A stretch of 64,000 nucleotides of DNA, taken from the NCBI RefSeq assembly GCF_030324495.1, contig NZ_JACAGN010000001.1:319838-383837 (forward strand), given 5' to 3'. The stretch comes from Myroides sp. 1354 (lineage in GTDB: Bacteria > Bacteroidota > Bacteroidia > Flavobacteriales > Flavobacteriaceae). Under the pieces are notes generated by a model. It was not told the DNA's origin. It did not search any database and saw only the letters and a program-made list of their open reading frames with translations. The position numbers were made by a program, and so were the translations under genes. Shown here one piece after another: positions 44,607 through 52,977 of the stretch. Within the stretch, counting starts at the first letter, position 1. Every line of letters starts with the position of its first letter.

Positions 44607-44642
44607 AAAAAGGGAGAAATTATTCAATTTCTCCCTTTTTTT
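44607..44642 (+). terminator. Terminator of rimP-nusA-infB
   Basis: AAAAAGGGAGAAATT pairs with AATTTCTCCCTTTTT around ATTC, then more T. Confidence 0.9.
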
Positions 44643-44715
44643 ATGACAAAATGACGGTGTTTTTGATTTGGCGCGTCATTTGCTATATCTTTTGTGAACA
44701 TTAATTGTTATATCT

Positions 44716-45390
44716 ATGATGATATGGATTTTTATGATTGCCATGATGGGTGCCAGTTGGTATGTGGGTAATCGTTTGCAAGTAAAATTTAAGAAGTATT
44801 CAGAGGTTCATTTACAAAATGGGATGAGTGGTGCTGAAATTGCACAGAAGATGCTTTTTGACCACGGTATCCGCGATGTACGCGTGATTTCAACACCAGG
44901 TAGATTAACGGATCATTATAATCCAGTAGATAAAACGGTAAACTTAAGTGAAGCCGTGTATAATCAGCGTAATGCAGCAGCAGCAGCAGTAGCTGCCCAT
45001 GAGGTTGGACACGCTGTACAACATGCACAAGCGTATTCTTGGTTGACCATGCGTTCAAAAATGGTTCCTGTATTGGAAATCTCCTCTCGTTTTATGCCAT
45101 TTGTTTTAATTGGAGGGGTGTTGATGTTGAAAACATTTCCACAGTTATTGTTATTGGGAATTGTGCTTTTCGCGTTGACTACCATCTTTTCTTTTGTAAC
45201 ACTACCCGTTGAATACGATGCGAGTAATCGAGCATTAAAATGGTTGGAAGCAAAGAATATTGTGACGCCACAAGAATTAGTAGGATCTAAAGATGCCTTA
45301 AAATGGGCGGCAAGAACCTATGTGGTAGCCGCACTTTCCTCTTTGGGTACTTTGCTATACTATGTCATGATTTACATGAACAGACGATAA
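44716..45390 (+). CDS. Zinc metallopeptidase, YugP-like
   Basis: 224 residues. An N-terminal membrane segment (MMIWIFMIAMMGASWYVG) is followed by a protease domain with AAHEVGHAVQHAQ (HExxH) and NPVDKTVNLSEAVY. Two to three further hydrophobic segments follow. This is the layout of the neutral zinc metallopeptidases of the YugP family (Zn_peptidase_2). The substrate is unknown. Confidence 0.9.
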   Translation: MMIWIFMIAMMGASWYVGNRLQVKFKKYSEVHLQNGMSGAEIAQKMLFDHGIRDVRVISTPGRLTDHYNPVDKTVNLSEAVYNQRNAAAAAVAAHEVGHAVQHAQAYSWLTMRSKMVPVLEISSRFMPFVLIGGVLMLKTFPQLLLLGIVLFALTTIFSFVTLPVEYDASNRALKWLEAKNIVTPQELVGSKDALKWAARTYVVAALSSLGTLLYYVMIYMNRR

Positions 45391-45425
45391 GTAATAGATG
45401 TTTTTATTATATTTTAATTGTTTAG

Positions 45426-45457
45426 AAAAGGATTTCAATTGCTGAAATCCTTTTTTT
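45426..45457. terminator. Bidirectional terminator after the zinc peptidase gene
   Basis: AAAAGGATTTCA pairs with TGAAATCCTTTT around a short loop, between convergent genes. Confidence 0.85.
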
Positions 45458-46268
45458 ATTCTATCTCGATGAGTAGAGGAATGTGATCGGATATCTTATT
45501 TGCTTCTTTGATGGACTCAAAATCTTCAAAGAACAAAATAGCTTTCGCTGATTTGACTTTAAATAACGTTTGTTGTAAGAATACATTGTCATATTCACTA
45601 GCCAAGCAATCTCCATTGATACACTTTTGTCGCAATGAGGTTTTTTGATTGGTAAAAGCGGGCGTATAGCCTTGTTTTTTCAAGGGATTGAAAACTGAAT
45701 TTGATTCAGGTGTATTGAAATCTCCGAGAAAAATAAGGTTTTTATTTTCATACTGTGTAGGAAAGAATTTCAAATATTTGATTTCTTTTTCCGGTTGATG
45801 TTTCTTGGGTAAAGCATGTAAACTAACCAAGGTGAATTGAAAGTCTTTGTATTGAAAAGTGGCCATATAAGGCTCTCGTTCAATTTCTTCTTGATACGTT
45901 GGCTCTAAAAAGGCCTTTGTTTTCAGTTTTAAATGCTTTGATTTCCATAAGTATGCATAACGCTCCGAACGATAGGGGGAACTAAGGGTTGGATCGCTGA
46001 GAGCGTATTCCCATTTACTTCCACTTTTTCGGTTGAGTTCTTCATGCAGAGCTAAAATTGTTTGCGCACCACTTGGGTTTGTGACTACCTCCTGAATGGC
46101 AACTACGTCAGCTTGCTTTATAATTTTGGCAATATAACTGATGTTTTCCTCTGATTTACTACTTCCTACATTTTTTAAATTCCAAGTCATGATTTTTACT
46201 TGAGAAAAGAGCATAAGAGGTGTTATCCACAAAAGGAAAACCAAGGTGGTTTTAAATAAGCGAGGCAT
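45456..46268 (-). CDS. Secreted endonuclease/exonuclease/phosphatase family protein
   Basis: 270 residues with a signal peptide (MPRLFKTTLVFLLWITPLMLFSQ). The DNase I-like fold is marked by VKIMTWNLKNVGSS, VVAIQEVVTNPSGAQ (catalytic Glu), LVSLHALPK, LIFLGDFNTPES (the D-x-N pair) and NKISDHIPLLIEI (the final D-H). All catalytic motifs are present. The substrate could be DNA or a phosphoester; periplasmic or secreted. Confidence 0.88.
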   Translation of the reverse strand: MPRLFKTTLVFLLWITPLMLFSQVKIMTWNLKNVGSSKSEENISYIAKIIKQADVVAIQEVVTNPSGAQTILALHEELNRKSGSKWEYALSDPTLSSPYRSERYAYLWKSKHLKLKTKAFLEPTYQEEIEREPYMATFQYKDFQFTLVSLHALPKKHQPEKEIKYLKFFPTQYENKNLIFLGDFNTPESNSVFNPLKKQGYTPAFTNQKTSLRQKCINGDCLASEYDNVFLQQTLFKVKSAKAILFFEDFESIKEANKISDHIPLLIEIE

Positions 46269-46411
46269 GTTAATTACTTTAGATTAGGCGTATTATTGTT
46301 TAATAATTCATGTGATTTGTAAAAAATGAAGTATTTTTACTGCTTGAATTTTTTATTTAGAAAACGGGGCAAAACTAAGTAAAATCCCCTTAAAAGACTA
46401 AAGTTATCATC

Positions 46412-47368
46412 GTGAAAATATTTTCTTCCATTGGCGAATTTAAGACAGATAAAAAAGTTGTTGCAACCCTAGGAACTTTTGATGGTGTTCATATTGGACA
46501 TCAGATGATTATAAAAAAGTTAGTGGATGCTGCCAAAGAGTTAGATGCTGAGAGTTTGGTGTTGACCTTCTTTCCACATCCTCGTATGGTATTGAAGCAA
46601 GATCACGGAATCCGTTTGCTAAATACACTGGAAGAGAAACAAGAATTATTGGCTAATTTAGGATTGGATAACCTTGTTGTGCAAAAGTTCGATTTGGATT
46701 TTGCCAATCTAACCGCGGAAGAATTTGTCAAGCAAGTCTTAGTTGAGACCTTTAATATTTCCAAAATTATCATTGGTTATGATCACCGTTTTGGAAAAAA
46801 CAGAACGGCTGATATTCACGACTTGAAGCGTTTTGGTGCATTTTATGGATTTGAAGTAGAAGAAATATCCGCACAAGAAATTGACCATGTGTCCATTAGT
46901 TCTACTAAAATTAGAACCGCTTTGGAGGCTGGAAATATAGCCTTAGCGAATGAATTTTTAGGGCATGATTATCACTTTTCAGGACAAGTAATTCACGGTA
47001 AAAAATTGGGGCGTACGTTGGGTTTTCCAACAGCAAATTTTGAAATTTCGGAATCTTATAAAATGATACCCCAAAATGGAATTTACGTCGTAGAATCTGA
47101 AATAGAGGGGGTGCTAGTTAAAGGAATGATGAGTATTGGGGTGAATCCGACATTTGTTAATCATCCCCATACAATAGAAGTAAATTTTCTAGATTGGTCC
47201 GGTGATTTATATAATAAAACGTTAAAAGTTCGTATCTTGGATCGCATTAGAGATGAACTAAAATTTAACTCGCTTGAGGAGCTTGTGGATCAATTAAAGA
47301 TGGACGAACAAGCGACGAGAGCTTATTTTAATCGCCATGTGGAAAAAAGCCCTGCAACCCGTAGATAA
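46412..47368 (+). CDS. ribF: Bifunctional riboflavin kinase/FAD synthetase
   Basis: 318 residues from a GTG start, converting riboflavin to FMN and FAD. The N-terminal nucleotidyltransferase half contains LGTFDGVHIGHQ and LTFFPHPRMVL and then KIIIGYDHRFGKNR. The C-terminal kinase half shows GKKLGRTLGFPTANFE and MSIGVNPTF. The next gene overlaps it by 32 bases. Confidence 0.95.
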   Translation: MKIFSSIGEFKTDKKVVATLGTFDGVHIGHQMIIKKLVDAAKELDAESLVLTFFPHPRMVLKQDHGIRLLNTLEEKQELLANLGLDNLVVQKFDLDFANLTAEEFVKQVLVETFNISKIIIGYDHRFGKNRTADIHDLKRFGAFYGFEVEEISAQEIDHVSISSTKIRTALEAGNIALANEFLGHDYHFSGQVIHGKKLGRTLGFPTANFEISESYKMIPQNGIYVVESEIEGVLVKGMMSIGVNPTFVNHPHTIEVNFLDWSGDLYNKTLKVRILDRIRDELKFNSLEELVDQLKMDEQATRAYFNRHVEKSPATRR

Positions 47369-48647
47369 TGCACCTTTAATTATATTTCGAATATTTTTCG
47401 GATTTTTATTCGCCTGTGAGTCCTTTGGCGCTATTGCCACAGGATGGGTAAGATTAAATCTCGTAGACGTAAAGTTTACTTTTTCCCATATTTATATGGA
47501 CTTTTTGCAAGTTCTTGTCGGGCCACAGATGTATGTGTATTTCTTTGTAATGGGATTGGTTTCTTTGGCGGTGATGTTGGGTTATCGCTATAAATGGTCG
47601 ATGCCTTTGTTGACACTACTTTGGGCAGGTGCTTATTTTTTGCAAAAAACATCGTATAACAACCACTATTATCTCTTGATGATTATTTGTGTTTATATGT
47701 GTTTTTTACCTGCAGCTTCTTATAAATCTTTAGATGTAAAAGCCAATCGCGTCAAAGAAGAATTATCCATGCCCCTTTATTTTAATTGGATTTTTATCTT
47801 TCAAGTGAGCGTCTTGTATTTTTATGGAACGATTGCTAAATTTTATCCAGATTGGTTGGATGGAACATTTACGGAACTCATGTATCAATCTGCCAATATT
47901 CCGGATTTTTTTAAAACGCTTTTTACACAAAAAGAGTTTTATCTCATCATTGCTTATTTAGGGATTATATTCGATGGATTGATTGTTCCTGCGCTGTTGT
48001 GGAAACGCACGCGAACTTTAGCGTTAATCGCTTCTTTTGTTTTTCACCTTTTCAATTCCGCAACGTTGCACATCGGAATCTTCCCGTATTTTGCTTTGAC
48101 ATTCGCAATCTTCTTTTATCCTTCTGATCAGATTCGACGCGTTTTCTTGAAGAAGAAACCTGCGGTTGAACGAAAGGAAAATTTTGCAACTCCTCAATTG
48201 AGTAAACCTGTTTTGGGATTCTTAACTGTATTTATGTTTTTGCAATTTGCTTTGCCTTTAAGACAACATCTTGTTGAAGGTGATATCTTGTGGACAGATG
48301 AAGCTCATCGTTTAAGCTGGCGCATGATGCTGCGTTCTAGAGGAGGATATACTACGTTTATCGTTGAAGATAAAAAGACGGGACAACGCAGCTTCTATAA
48401 TACAGAAGGTGTTTTAAGTGATAAACAAGAGGCTAGACTGAATGTGTCAGATATGATTTGGCAAATGGCTCAATATATCAAGAAAGAATATGCTACTAAA
48501 GGTATGGATGTGGCAGTATACGCGGATAGTTGGGTATCTATCAATGGACGTGAATACAGTCGCTATATTGATGAGAAAGTCGATTTAGCTAGTGTTCCGT
48601 GGAATTACTTTTCACATAGCCCTTGGATTTTGGATAAACCTTTTTAA
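47337..48647 (+). CDS. HTTM domain membrane protein (vitamin K-dependent carboxylase-like)
   Basis: 436 residues. The N-terminal two thirds hold many hydrophobic segments in the HTTM arrangement: PLIIFRIFFGFLFACESFG, KFTFSHIYMDF, VLYFYGTIAKFYPDWLDG and HLFNSATLHIGIFPYF. The last third is soluble (SWRMMLRSRGG...). The family shares the membrane domain of vitamin K-dependent gamma-carboxylase, but bacterial functions are mostly unknown. It starts inside the ribF gene (32-base overlap), so the two are coupled. Confidence 0.88.
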   Translation: MWKKALQPVDNAPLIIFRIFFGFLFACESFGAIATGWVRLNLVDVKFTFSHIYMDFLQVLVGPQMYVYFFVMGLVSLAVMLGYRYKWSMPLLTLLWAGAYFLQKTSYNNHYYLLMIICVYMCFLPAASYKSLDVKANRVKEELSMPLYFNWIFIFQVSVLYFYGTIAKFYPDWLDGTFTELMYQSANIPDFFKTLFTQKEFYLIIAYLGIIFDGLIVPALLWKRTRTLALIASFVFHLFNSATLHIGIFPYFALTFAIFFYPSDQIRRVFLKKKPAVERKENFATPQLSKPVLGFLTVFMFLQFALPLRQHLVEGDILWTDEAHRLSWRMMLRSRGGYTTFIVEDKKTGQRSFYNTEGVLSDKQEARLNVSDMIWQMAQYIKKEYATKGMDVAVYADSWVSINGREYSRYIDEKVDLASVPWNYFSHSPWILDKPF

Positions 48648-48893
48648 GGAGAGAGGAGAGAGGAAAGAGGAGAGAGGAAAGAGGAGTGAAAGCCTGTAGT
48701 GGCAAATGGTAATTTGCCAATTATAACCGACAACGCCCGTATAACTGATAACCTTTAGATTTGCTTTTTCGTTTTTTCGCAAGTTGCTTTTTCGCCAGAT
48801 TATCGATTAAAGAATATATGTACCCTTAAATCAGGAAATTACCCGATAACCCATAACTGATAACCCATAACCGATAATCCGATAAAAAAAGCC
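48648..48893. other. Intergenic region with GA-rich tract and GATAAC-type repeats
   Basis: No gene. A GA-rich tract follows the HTTM stop (about 48648-48690). Imperfect repeats of GATAACCCATAAC with a 14-base period lie at about 48844-48886, and related ATAACCGAC/ATAACTGATAACC pieces at about 48722-48750. Confidence 0.7.
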
Positions 48894-48911
48894 TCAAGAT
48901 TGAGGCTTTTT
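48884..48911 (-). terminator. Terminator of the lpxH gene
   Basis: AAAAAGCCTCAA pairs with TTGAGGCTTTTT. The stop codon of lpxH lies inside the hairpin. Confidence 0.8.
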
Positions 48912-49664
48912 ATATTTTTCTAGATGGAATTCCCCATCAAAATGACCATAAGTAAAATAATTGATCCAATCTCCGAGATTGATGTATTTTGACTGCTGAT
49001 TTAAATCAATCACCATGGGTAGATGACGATGTCCAAAAACAAAATAGTCATAATGTTGTTGTTCTAATTTTCGCTTGGCGTAGAGGACTAACCATTCGTT
49101 TTCCTCTCCTAGAAAACGCACATCTTCGTCTCCGGAGATTAATTTGTTTTTTACCGATAGGTACTGTCCTAAACGCATGCCAATATCAGGGTGTAGCCAA
49201 TTGAATAACCACTTGGAAAATTTGTTGGTAAATACTTTTTTCATGCGTTTATAACCTAAATCTCCAGGGCCTAAACCATCGCCATGGCCAATGAAAAATT
49301 GCTTTCCATTGATGGTGAACACTTGTGGTTTATGAAAAACAGGGATGCCTAATTCCGTTTGAAAGTAGTCATTCATCCATAAATCGTGATTGCCAACAAA
49401 AAAGAAAATGGGTATTCCTTTGTCTTTCAGTTGAGCCAGTTTTCCGAGTATGCGAACAAAACCTTTGGGCACAACAGTTTTGTATTCAAACCAGAAGTCG
49501 AAAAGATCTCCTAAGATGAATAAAGCTCCCATGTCTTCTTCTTTCTCGTTTAGCCATGCTAAAAAAAGCTGCTCTCGTGGTAAACTTTTTTCGCGTGTTG
49601 GCGCTCCAAAATGTTGATCAGAAGCAAAGTACACTCCTTTTGTTGTATCAATTGTAAAATTCAC
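48894..49664 (-). CDS. lpxH: UDP-2,3-diacylglucosamine diphosphatase
   Basis: 256 residues, a calcineurin-like metallophosphoesterase of lipid A synthesis. The metal motifs are ASDQHFG (DxH), LGDLFDFWFEY (GDxxDxW), FVGNHDLWM (GNHD), FIGHGDGLG and FGHRHLP. The arrangement matches LpxH rather than LpxI. It lies 6 bases after queD. Confidence 0.92.
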   Translation of the reverse strand: MNFTIDTTKGVYFASDQHFGAPTREKSLPREQLFLAWLNEKEEDMGALFILGDLFDFWFEYKTVVPKGFVRILGKLAQLKDKGIPIFFFVGNHDLWMNDYFQTELGIPVFHKPQVFTINGKQFFIGHGDGLGPGDLGYKRMKKVFTNKFSKWLFNWLHPDIGMRLGQYLSVKNKLISGDEDVRFLGEENEWLVLYAKRKLEQQHYDYFVFGHRHLPMVIDLNQQSKYINLGDWINYFTYGHFDGEFHLEKYKKPQS

Positions 49665-49670
49665 TAGGGT

Positions 49671-50123
49671 CTATAGATTATCAGATTGGTACCATTCTGC
49701 ATAAGACGAATCAGTCTCTTGTAAGCGCAGTGAATACAAAGCAAGGTTTTCAGGTAAACGACTTTTGATTTTAGTTGCAAAATCAATCACCATATTTTCA
49801 CTCGTCGGTTGATAGTCCACTAAAATCACGTGATGTCCACGGTCTTTCAATTCTTGTGCTAATTCAACGTGGGGTGTATTTTTATTAAAGACAGTAGCGT
49901 GATCAAAAAGATCTACAATCTCTTCTTTTACTATTTTTTTTAGATCACTGAAATCAATTACCATCCCAAATTTTACATGTGATGAATCGGTAATGGGTGT
50001 ACCAATTACTGTAACAGCTAGTTTATAGCTGTGTCCGTGTACATTGCGACACTTACCGTCATATCCATATAATGCATGACCTGTTTCGAACGTAAATTGT
50101 TTTGTAATTCTAATTTTAGACAT
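49671..50123 (-). CDS. queD: 6-carboxytetrahydropterin synthase (QueD family)
   Basis: 150 residues from the ATG at 50123. The frame opens at 50141, but that ATG lies within the -7 promoter box. ETGHAL and NVHGHSY give the three zinc-ligand histidines, and CRNVHGH is the CxxxHGH pattern expected of QueD. SENMVIDFATKIK and LQETDSSYAEW contain the remaining conserved Glu. The likely product, 6-carboxytetrahydropterin, leads to queuosine. Other queuosine genes are not in the window. Confidence 0.88.
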   Translation of the reverse strand: MSKIRITKQFTFETGHALYGYDGKCRNVHGHSYKLAVTVIGTPITDSSHVKFGMVIDFSDLKKIVKEEIVDLFDHATVFNKNTPHVELAQELKDRGHHVILVDYQPTSENMVIDFATKIKSRLPENLALYSLRLQETDSSYAEWYQSDNL

Positions 50124-50138
50124 AACCAAAAATTTTGA

Positions 50139-50146
50139 CAAAGGTA
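50139..50146 (-). promoter_or_regulatory. Putative -7 element of queD-lpxH
   Basis: TACCTTTG on the minus strand, exact TAnnTTTG, 15 bases before the chosen queD start. Confidence 0.5.
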
Positions 50147-50204
50147 GTAAAAAATCTAGTAGACTTGTCCCTTCTTTAACGCGGTTTTGGTTTGTACGCG
50201 GTTT

Positions 50205-50987
50205 TTAGAATAAGCGATACTGAAGTTGGAACTTAACCATTGGGTAATATTTGAACCAATTGATATAGGTATCTACTTCTTCAAAGTTGTTGGCTCTGTT
50301 TAGGGTATTGCTAACTTCAACGTCGTTTTGCTTCAGTGAATATTCCCCGGCGTATAATAGACCGAGTTCAAATTTGAGTCCGAAACGCCTCTTGGGTATT
50401 GCTCGACCTAGACCTAAACCGATATAGGGTTTAAGGGTATTGCCCAGGGTTAATGTCGCATCCAAACGACCGTTGGTAATGTCTATCTTTTGACCATTAA
50501 ACTCAAGTTCTGGCCAATCATATGGCGGTTGAAGTTGTGCAGGAGTTCCGTCGCGATTGACAATTATTCCATTGGAGGTGAGCTTTGTTTTTCCGAAATA
50601 AAATCCTCCACTAATATAGAGAATTCCCCCTTTAAAAGGGTAATAGTCCAAGACGAGACTTCCGTGTACATTGTTCATCTTAGCTTTCATCTCATAGGCG
50701 ACATGTTGTCCGAAGGCTTTTTGTAAAGCACCATAGGGATCATCTAAATTGAAGCGATGTGTTAGGGTGCTGTAACTATACGTATTAAACCCTCCTTTGA
50801 TGAAAAAATGAGCAGATAAGGGGGTGGCAACTTCCAGATTGAAACCTAAGGTTGTGATTCCCGTAGCAACACTTACATGTTTAAAAGGGCTAGCTTCATC
50901 TTGTGCAGAGAGTGGTTGTGCGAGAAGCATACAAAATATTAGAAAGAGGTAGATGCGACAGATGGACAGGAATCGTTTCACTTGCAT
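50205..50987 (-). CDS. Outer-membrane beta-barrel-like protein of unknown function
   Basis: 260 residues with a signal peptide (IYLFLIFCMLLAQPLSAQ). The mature part has many short amphipathic strands (FFIKGGFNTYSYSTL, ILYISGGFYFGKTKL, FGLKFELGLLYAGEYSL). It ends in MVKFQLQYRLF, with the C-terminal aromatic residue typical of outer-membrane barrels. I do not recognise a specific family. Confidence 0.8.
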   Translation of the reverse strand: MQVKRFLSICRIYLFLIFCMLLAQPLSAQDEASPFKHVSVATGITTLGFNLEVATPLSAHFFIKGGFNTYSYSTLTHRFNLDDPYGALQKAFGQHVAYEMKAKMNNVHGSLVLDYYPFKGGILYISGGFYFGKTKLTSNGIIVNRDGTPAQLQPPYDWPELEFNGQKIDITNGRLDATLTLGNTLKPYIGLGLGRAIPKRRFGLKFELGLLYAGEYSLKQNDVEVSNTLNRANNFEEVDTYINWFKYYPMVKFQLQYRLF

Positions 50988-51011
50988 TTTTCTTTTAAAG
51001 ATAGCTAAAAG

Positions 51012-51041
51012 AAAAACACGATTTCAAGAGAAATCGTGTTT
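51012..51041 (-). terminator. Terminator of the enoyl-CoA hydratase gene
   Basis: AAACACGATTTC pairs with GAAATCGTGTTT, followed on the minus strand by TTTTC. Confidence 0.8.
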
Positions 51042-51056
51042 ATTTTACCGGTGTAA

Positions 51057-51818
51057 TTATTTATTTTTAAAAGCATTCAAGGCTTGAATAGTAAAGTCTG
51101 AAAGAACTAAACGTCCTGAGATTTCAGCTCGGTCTGTTAATAATTCATCCCAATTTGACGTTCCTTCCCAAAAGATTTGCTTCATTTCTATCAACGCTTC
51201 TGGATTGTAGGTACTTACTCGTTTGGCAAAGGTGTTTAGTTCTAAGTCCAATCGCTCGACAGACTCATATACTTCATCGTATAATCCGTGTTGCTGTGCC
51301 CATGATGCTGTTTTCCATTCATGCGCAGCTAAGGACATGGAAGTAAATGCAGTTTTTCCTATTTTTCGTGATACGGCTGGTTCTATGACAAATGGGCCAA
51401 TTCCAATAGCTAATTCCGATAATTTGATTGCTGCTTTTTCAGTAGCAAAGCAGTAATCACAAGAAGCCGCTAATCCAACACCTCCACCTACAGTTTTTCC
51501 GTGAATACGTCCGATGAAGATTTTCGAACTTTTGCGCATGGCATTGATTACATTGGCAAAACCCGAGAAGAATTTTTTTCCTGTGGCTTTGTCTTGAACG
51601 GCCAGTAATTCATCAAAAGAAGCTCCGGCACAAAAAGCACCTGTTCCTTCACTTTGTAAAATTATTGTTGTTACCTCTGGTTTTGTGTTTAATTGGGTAA
51701 TGGCTGTAGTTAATTCTTCCAACAAAGAACTTGGAAAAGAATTACTGGCAGCACTATAAAAGGTAATTGTTGCAATTTGATTTGTTATTGCTGTTTTTAT
51801 ATAGGCATTTGGTTCCAT
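51057..51818 (-). CDS. Enoyl-CoA hydratase/isomerase family protein
   Basis: 253 residues, a crotonase fold. GTGAFCAGASFDELLAV is the first oxyanion-hole segment, and GRIHGKTVGGGVGLAASCDYCFAT is the second and most conserved motif. IKLSELAIGIGPFVIEPAVSRKIG follows. The glutamates used for hydration in the best-known enzymes are not clear, so the reaction (hydratase, isomerase or other) is not assigned. It is a single gene at the edge of the adhesin-like region. Confidence 0.88.
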   Translation of the reverse strand: MEPNAYIKTAITNQIATITFYSAASNSFPSSLLEELTTAITQLNTKPEVTTIILQSEGTGAFCAGASFDELLAVQDKATGKKFFSGFANVINAMRKSSKIFIGRIHGKTVGGGVGLAASCDYCFATEKAAIKLSELAIGIGPFVIEPAVSRKIGKTAFTSMSLAAHEWKTASWAQQHGLYDEVYESVERLDLELNTFAKRVSTYNPEALIEMKQIFWEGTSNWDELLTDRAEISGRLVLSDFTIQALNAFKNK

Positions 51819-52583
51819 ACGAATAGTCTTTTGTCAAATGTATGAAATCTTGAGAAAGCAGTAAAATGTTTGTTGGGTTTGAATAAGCAGAAAAAACAGA
51901 GAACCGATTAAGAAAAAATTCACATAATGAGAACTTGCAATTTAAGATTAAATTTAACTTATTTAACATTTGATTTTTAGGAAAAAAGAACGGCAAAACT
52001 TTTTTGCATAAATGGGGATAAAATCTGTGTTTTTTTGGTTAGATGTCTGCTTTTTAAAAAAAAGTCAATTGCTTGTATAAATAAGTGCTGAGGGAGTTTT
52101 TTAAAAGTTAAAAATACACTATATTGCGCGCCATTTTATTCCTGTAATTTATGTCTGTAAACAGGGAAAAAAGACGTATTCTATTCTTGGTAATGTCTTT
52201 TTAGCACTACTTCAAAAAGTGCGATTTTTTGACTCTCCTTAAAATAATTAACGTAAAATCATTTAATGGTTGTTAATTAACTTTTTATCCATTTTTTTAT
52301 TTCAATATTAACTTTATTTAGAGGTAATCTCATTTTTATTTCCAGAATTAGATGAGAATATGTTATTTTTTTAAGTTGATGTATTGTGAATAATATTCTA
52401 TAAATAGTTTATTATTTGCATATAATTATTTATTTTTGTGTTGATTTTATACAATAACGCATAAAATCATGAAGATATATTTATACCTTTTACTTCTAAA
52501 ATAGAGGAAAAGCTAAAGAAAGGAGTAAAAAAAATAAGTATTTATAAGAATAAAGAACATTTCAGTGGTTTTCTAATAATTTG

Positions 52584-52768
52584 CTTGGGCTGAGTGAAAA
52601 AAGTGAAAATCCAGAAAAAAAAGCAGAAAAAAGAAAAAGAGCTATAAGAAGAAAAGAAATTGTATTTCTGTAGATATTTTAAGTGGGATGCTTGAAAACT
52701 ACGCAGGATCGATCGAAAAAAAAACAAATAAAAAAAGGATAGATTTAAGTTGACTTGGGCTAAGTGAA
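52584..52768 (+). repeat. Direct repeat pair CTTGGGCTrAGTGAA
   Basis: The 15-mer at 52584-52598 (with G) recurs at 52754-52768 (with A), 170 bases apart, in otherwise AT-rich sequence. It could be a regulator-binding site, which is inference only. Confidence 0.5.
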
Positions 52769-52789
52769 TTTAAATGTATTTGTAGCAAA

Positions 52790-52866
52790 TGGAATGCTTA
52801 CGCTGTACACGTACAGTGTAGCATTTCCGTATATTTTCTTGTTCCAATACACCGTTGTATTGGAAC
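52790..52866. other. Two consecutive strong inverted repeats upstream of the giant gene
   Basis: The first (about 52790-52828) pairs TGCTTACGCTGTAC with GTACAGTGTAGCA imperfectly. The second (52841-52866) is a perfect 11-bp stem, GTTCCAATACA / TGTATTGGAAC, around CCGT. Neither is followed at once by a T run, so they are not clear terminators. Confidence 0.6.
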
Positions 52867-52977
52867 CCATCCTTTATATTTTTTTAGTAGATCTTCTATT
52901 TATGACACATATGCGTATCATGCATATTGTTGTTGTGCTATACATATACACCTTACACATTAAAATCAGATAATAAT

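Larger units (their letters stand above)
51819..52977. other. Long AT-rich intergenic region before the giant surface protein gene
   Basis: About 1.15 kb with no gene I can support. It contains one TATTTTTG -7-like box (52431-52438), a direct repeat of CTTGGGCTrAGTGAA (52584-52598 and 52754-52768), and two strong inverted repeats near the end (52790-52866). The last 110 bases lead to the ATG at 52978. Confidence 0.75.

Noticed and set aside
52764..52973. Plus-strand frame of 69 codons before the giant gene
   Set aside because: It spans the two hairpins in AT-rich DNA, and its apparent hydrophobic segments come from base composition; no start signal or homology is evident.
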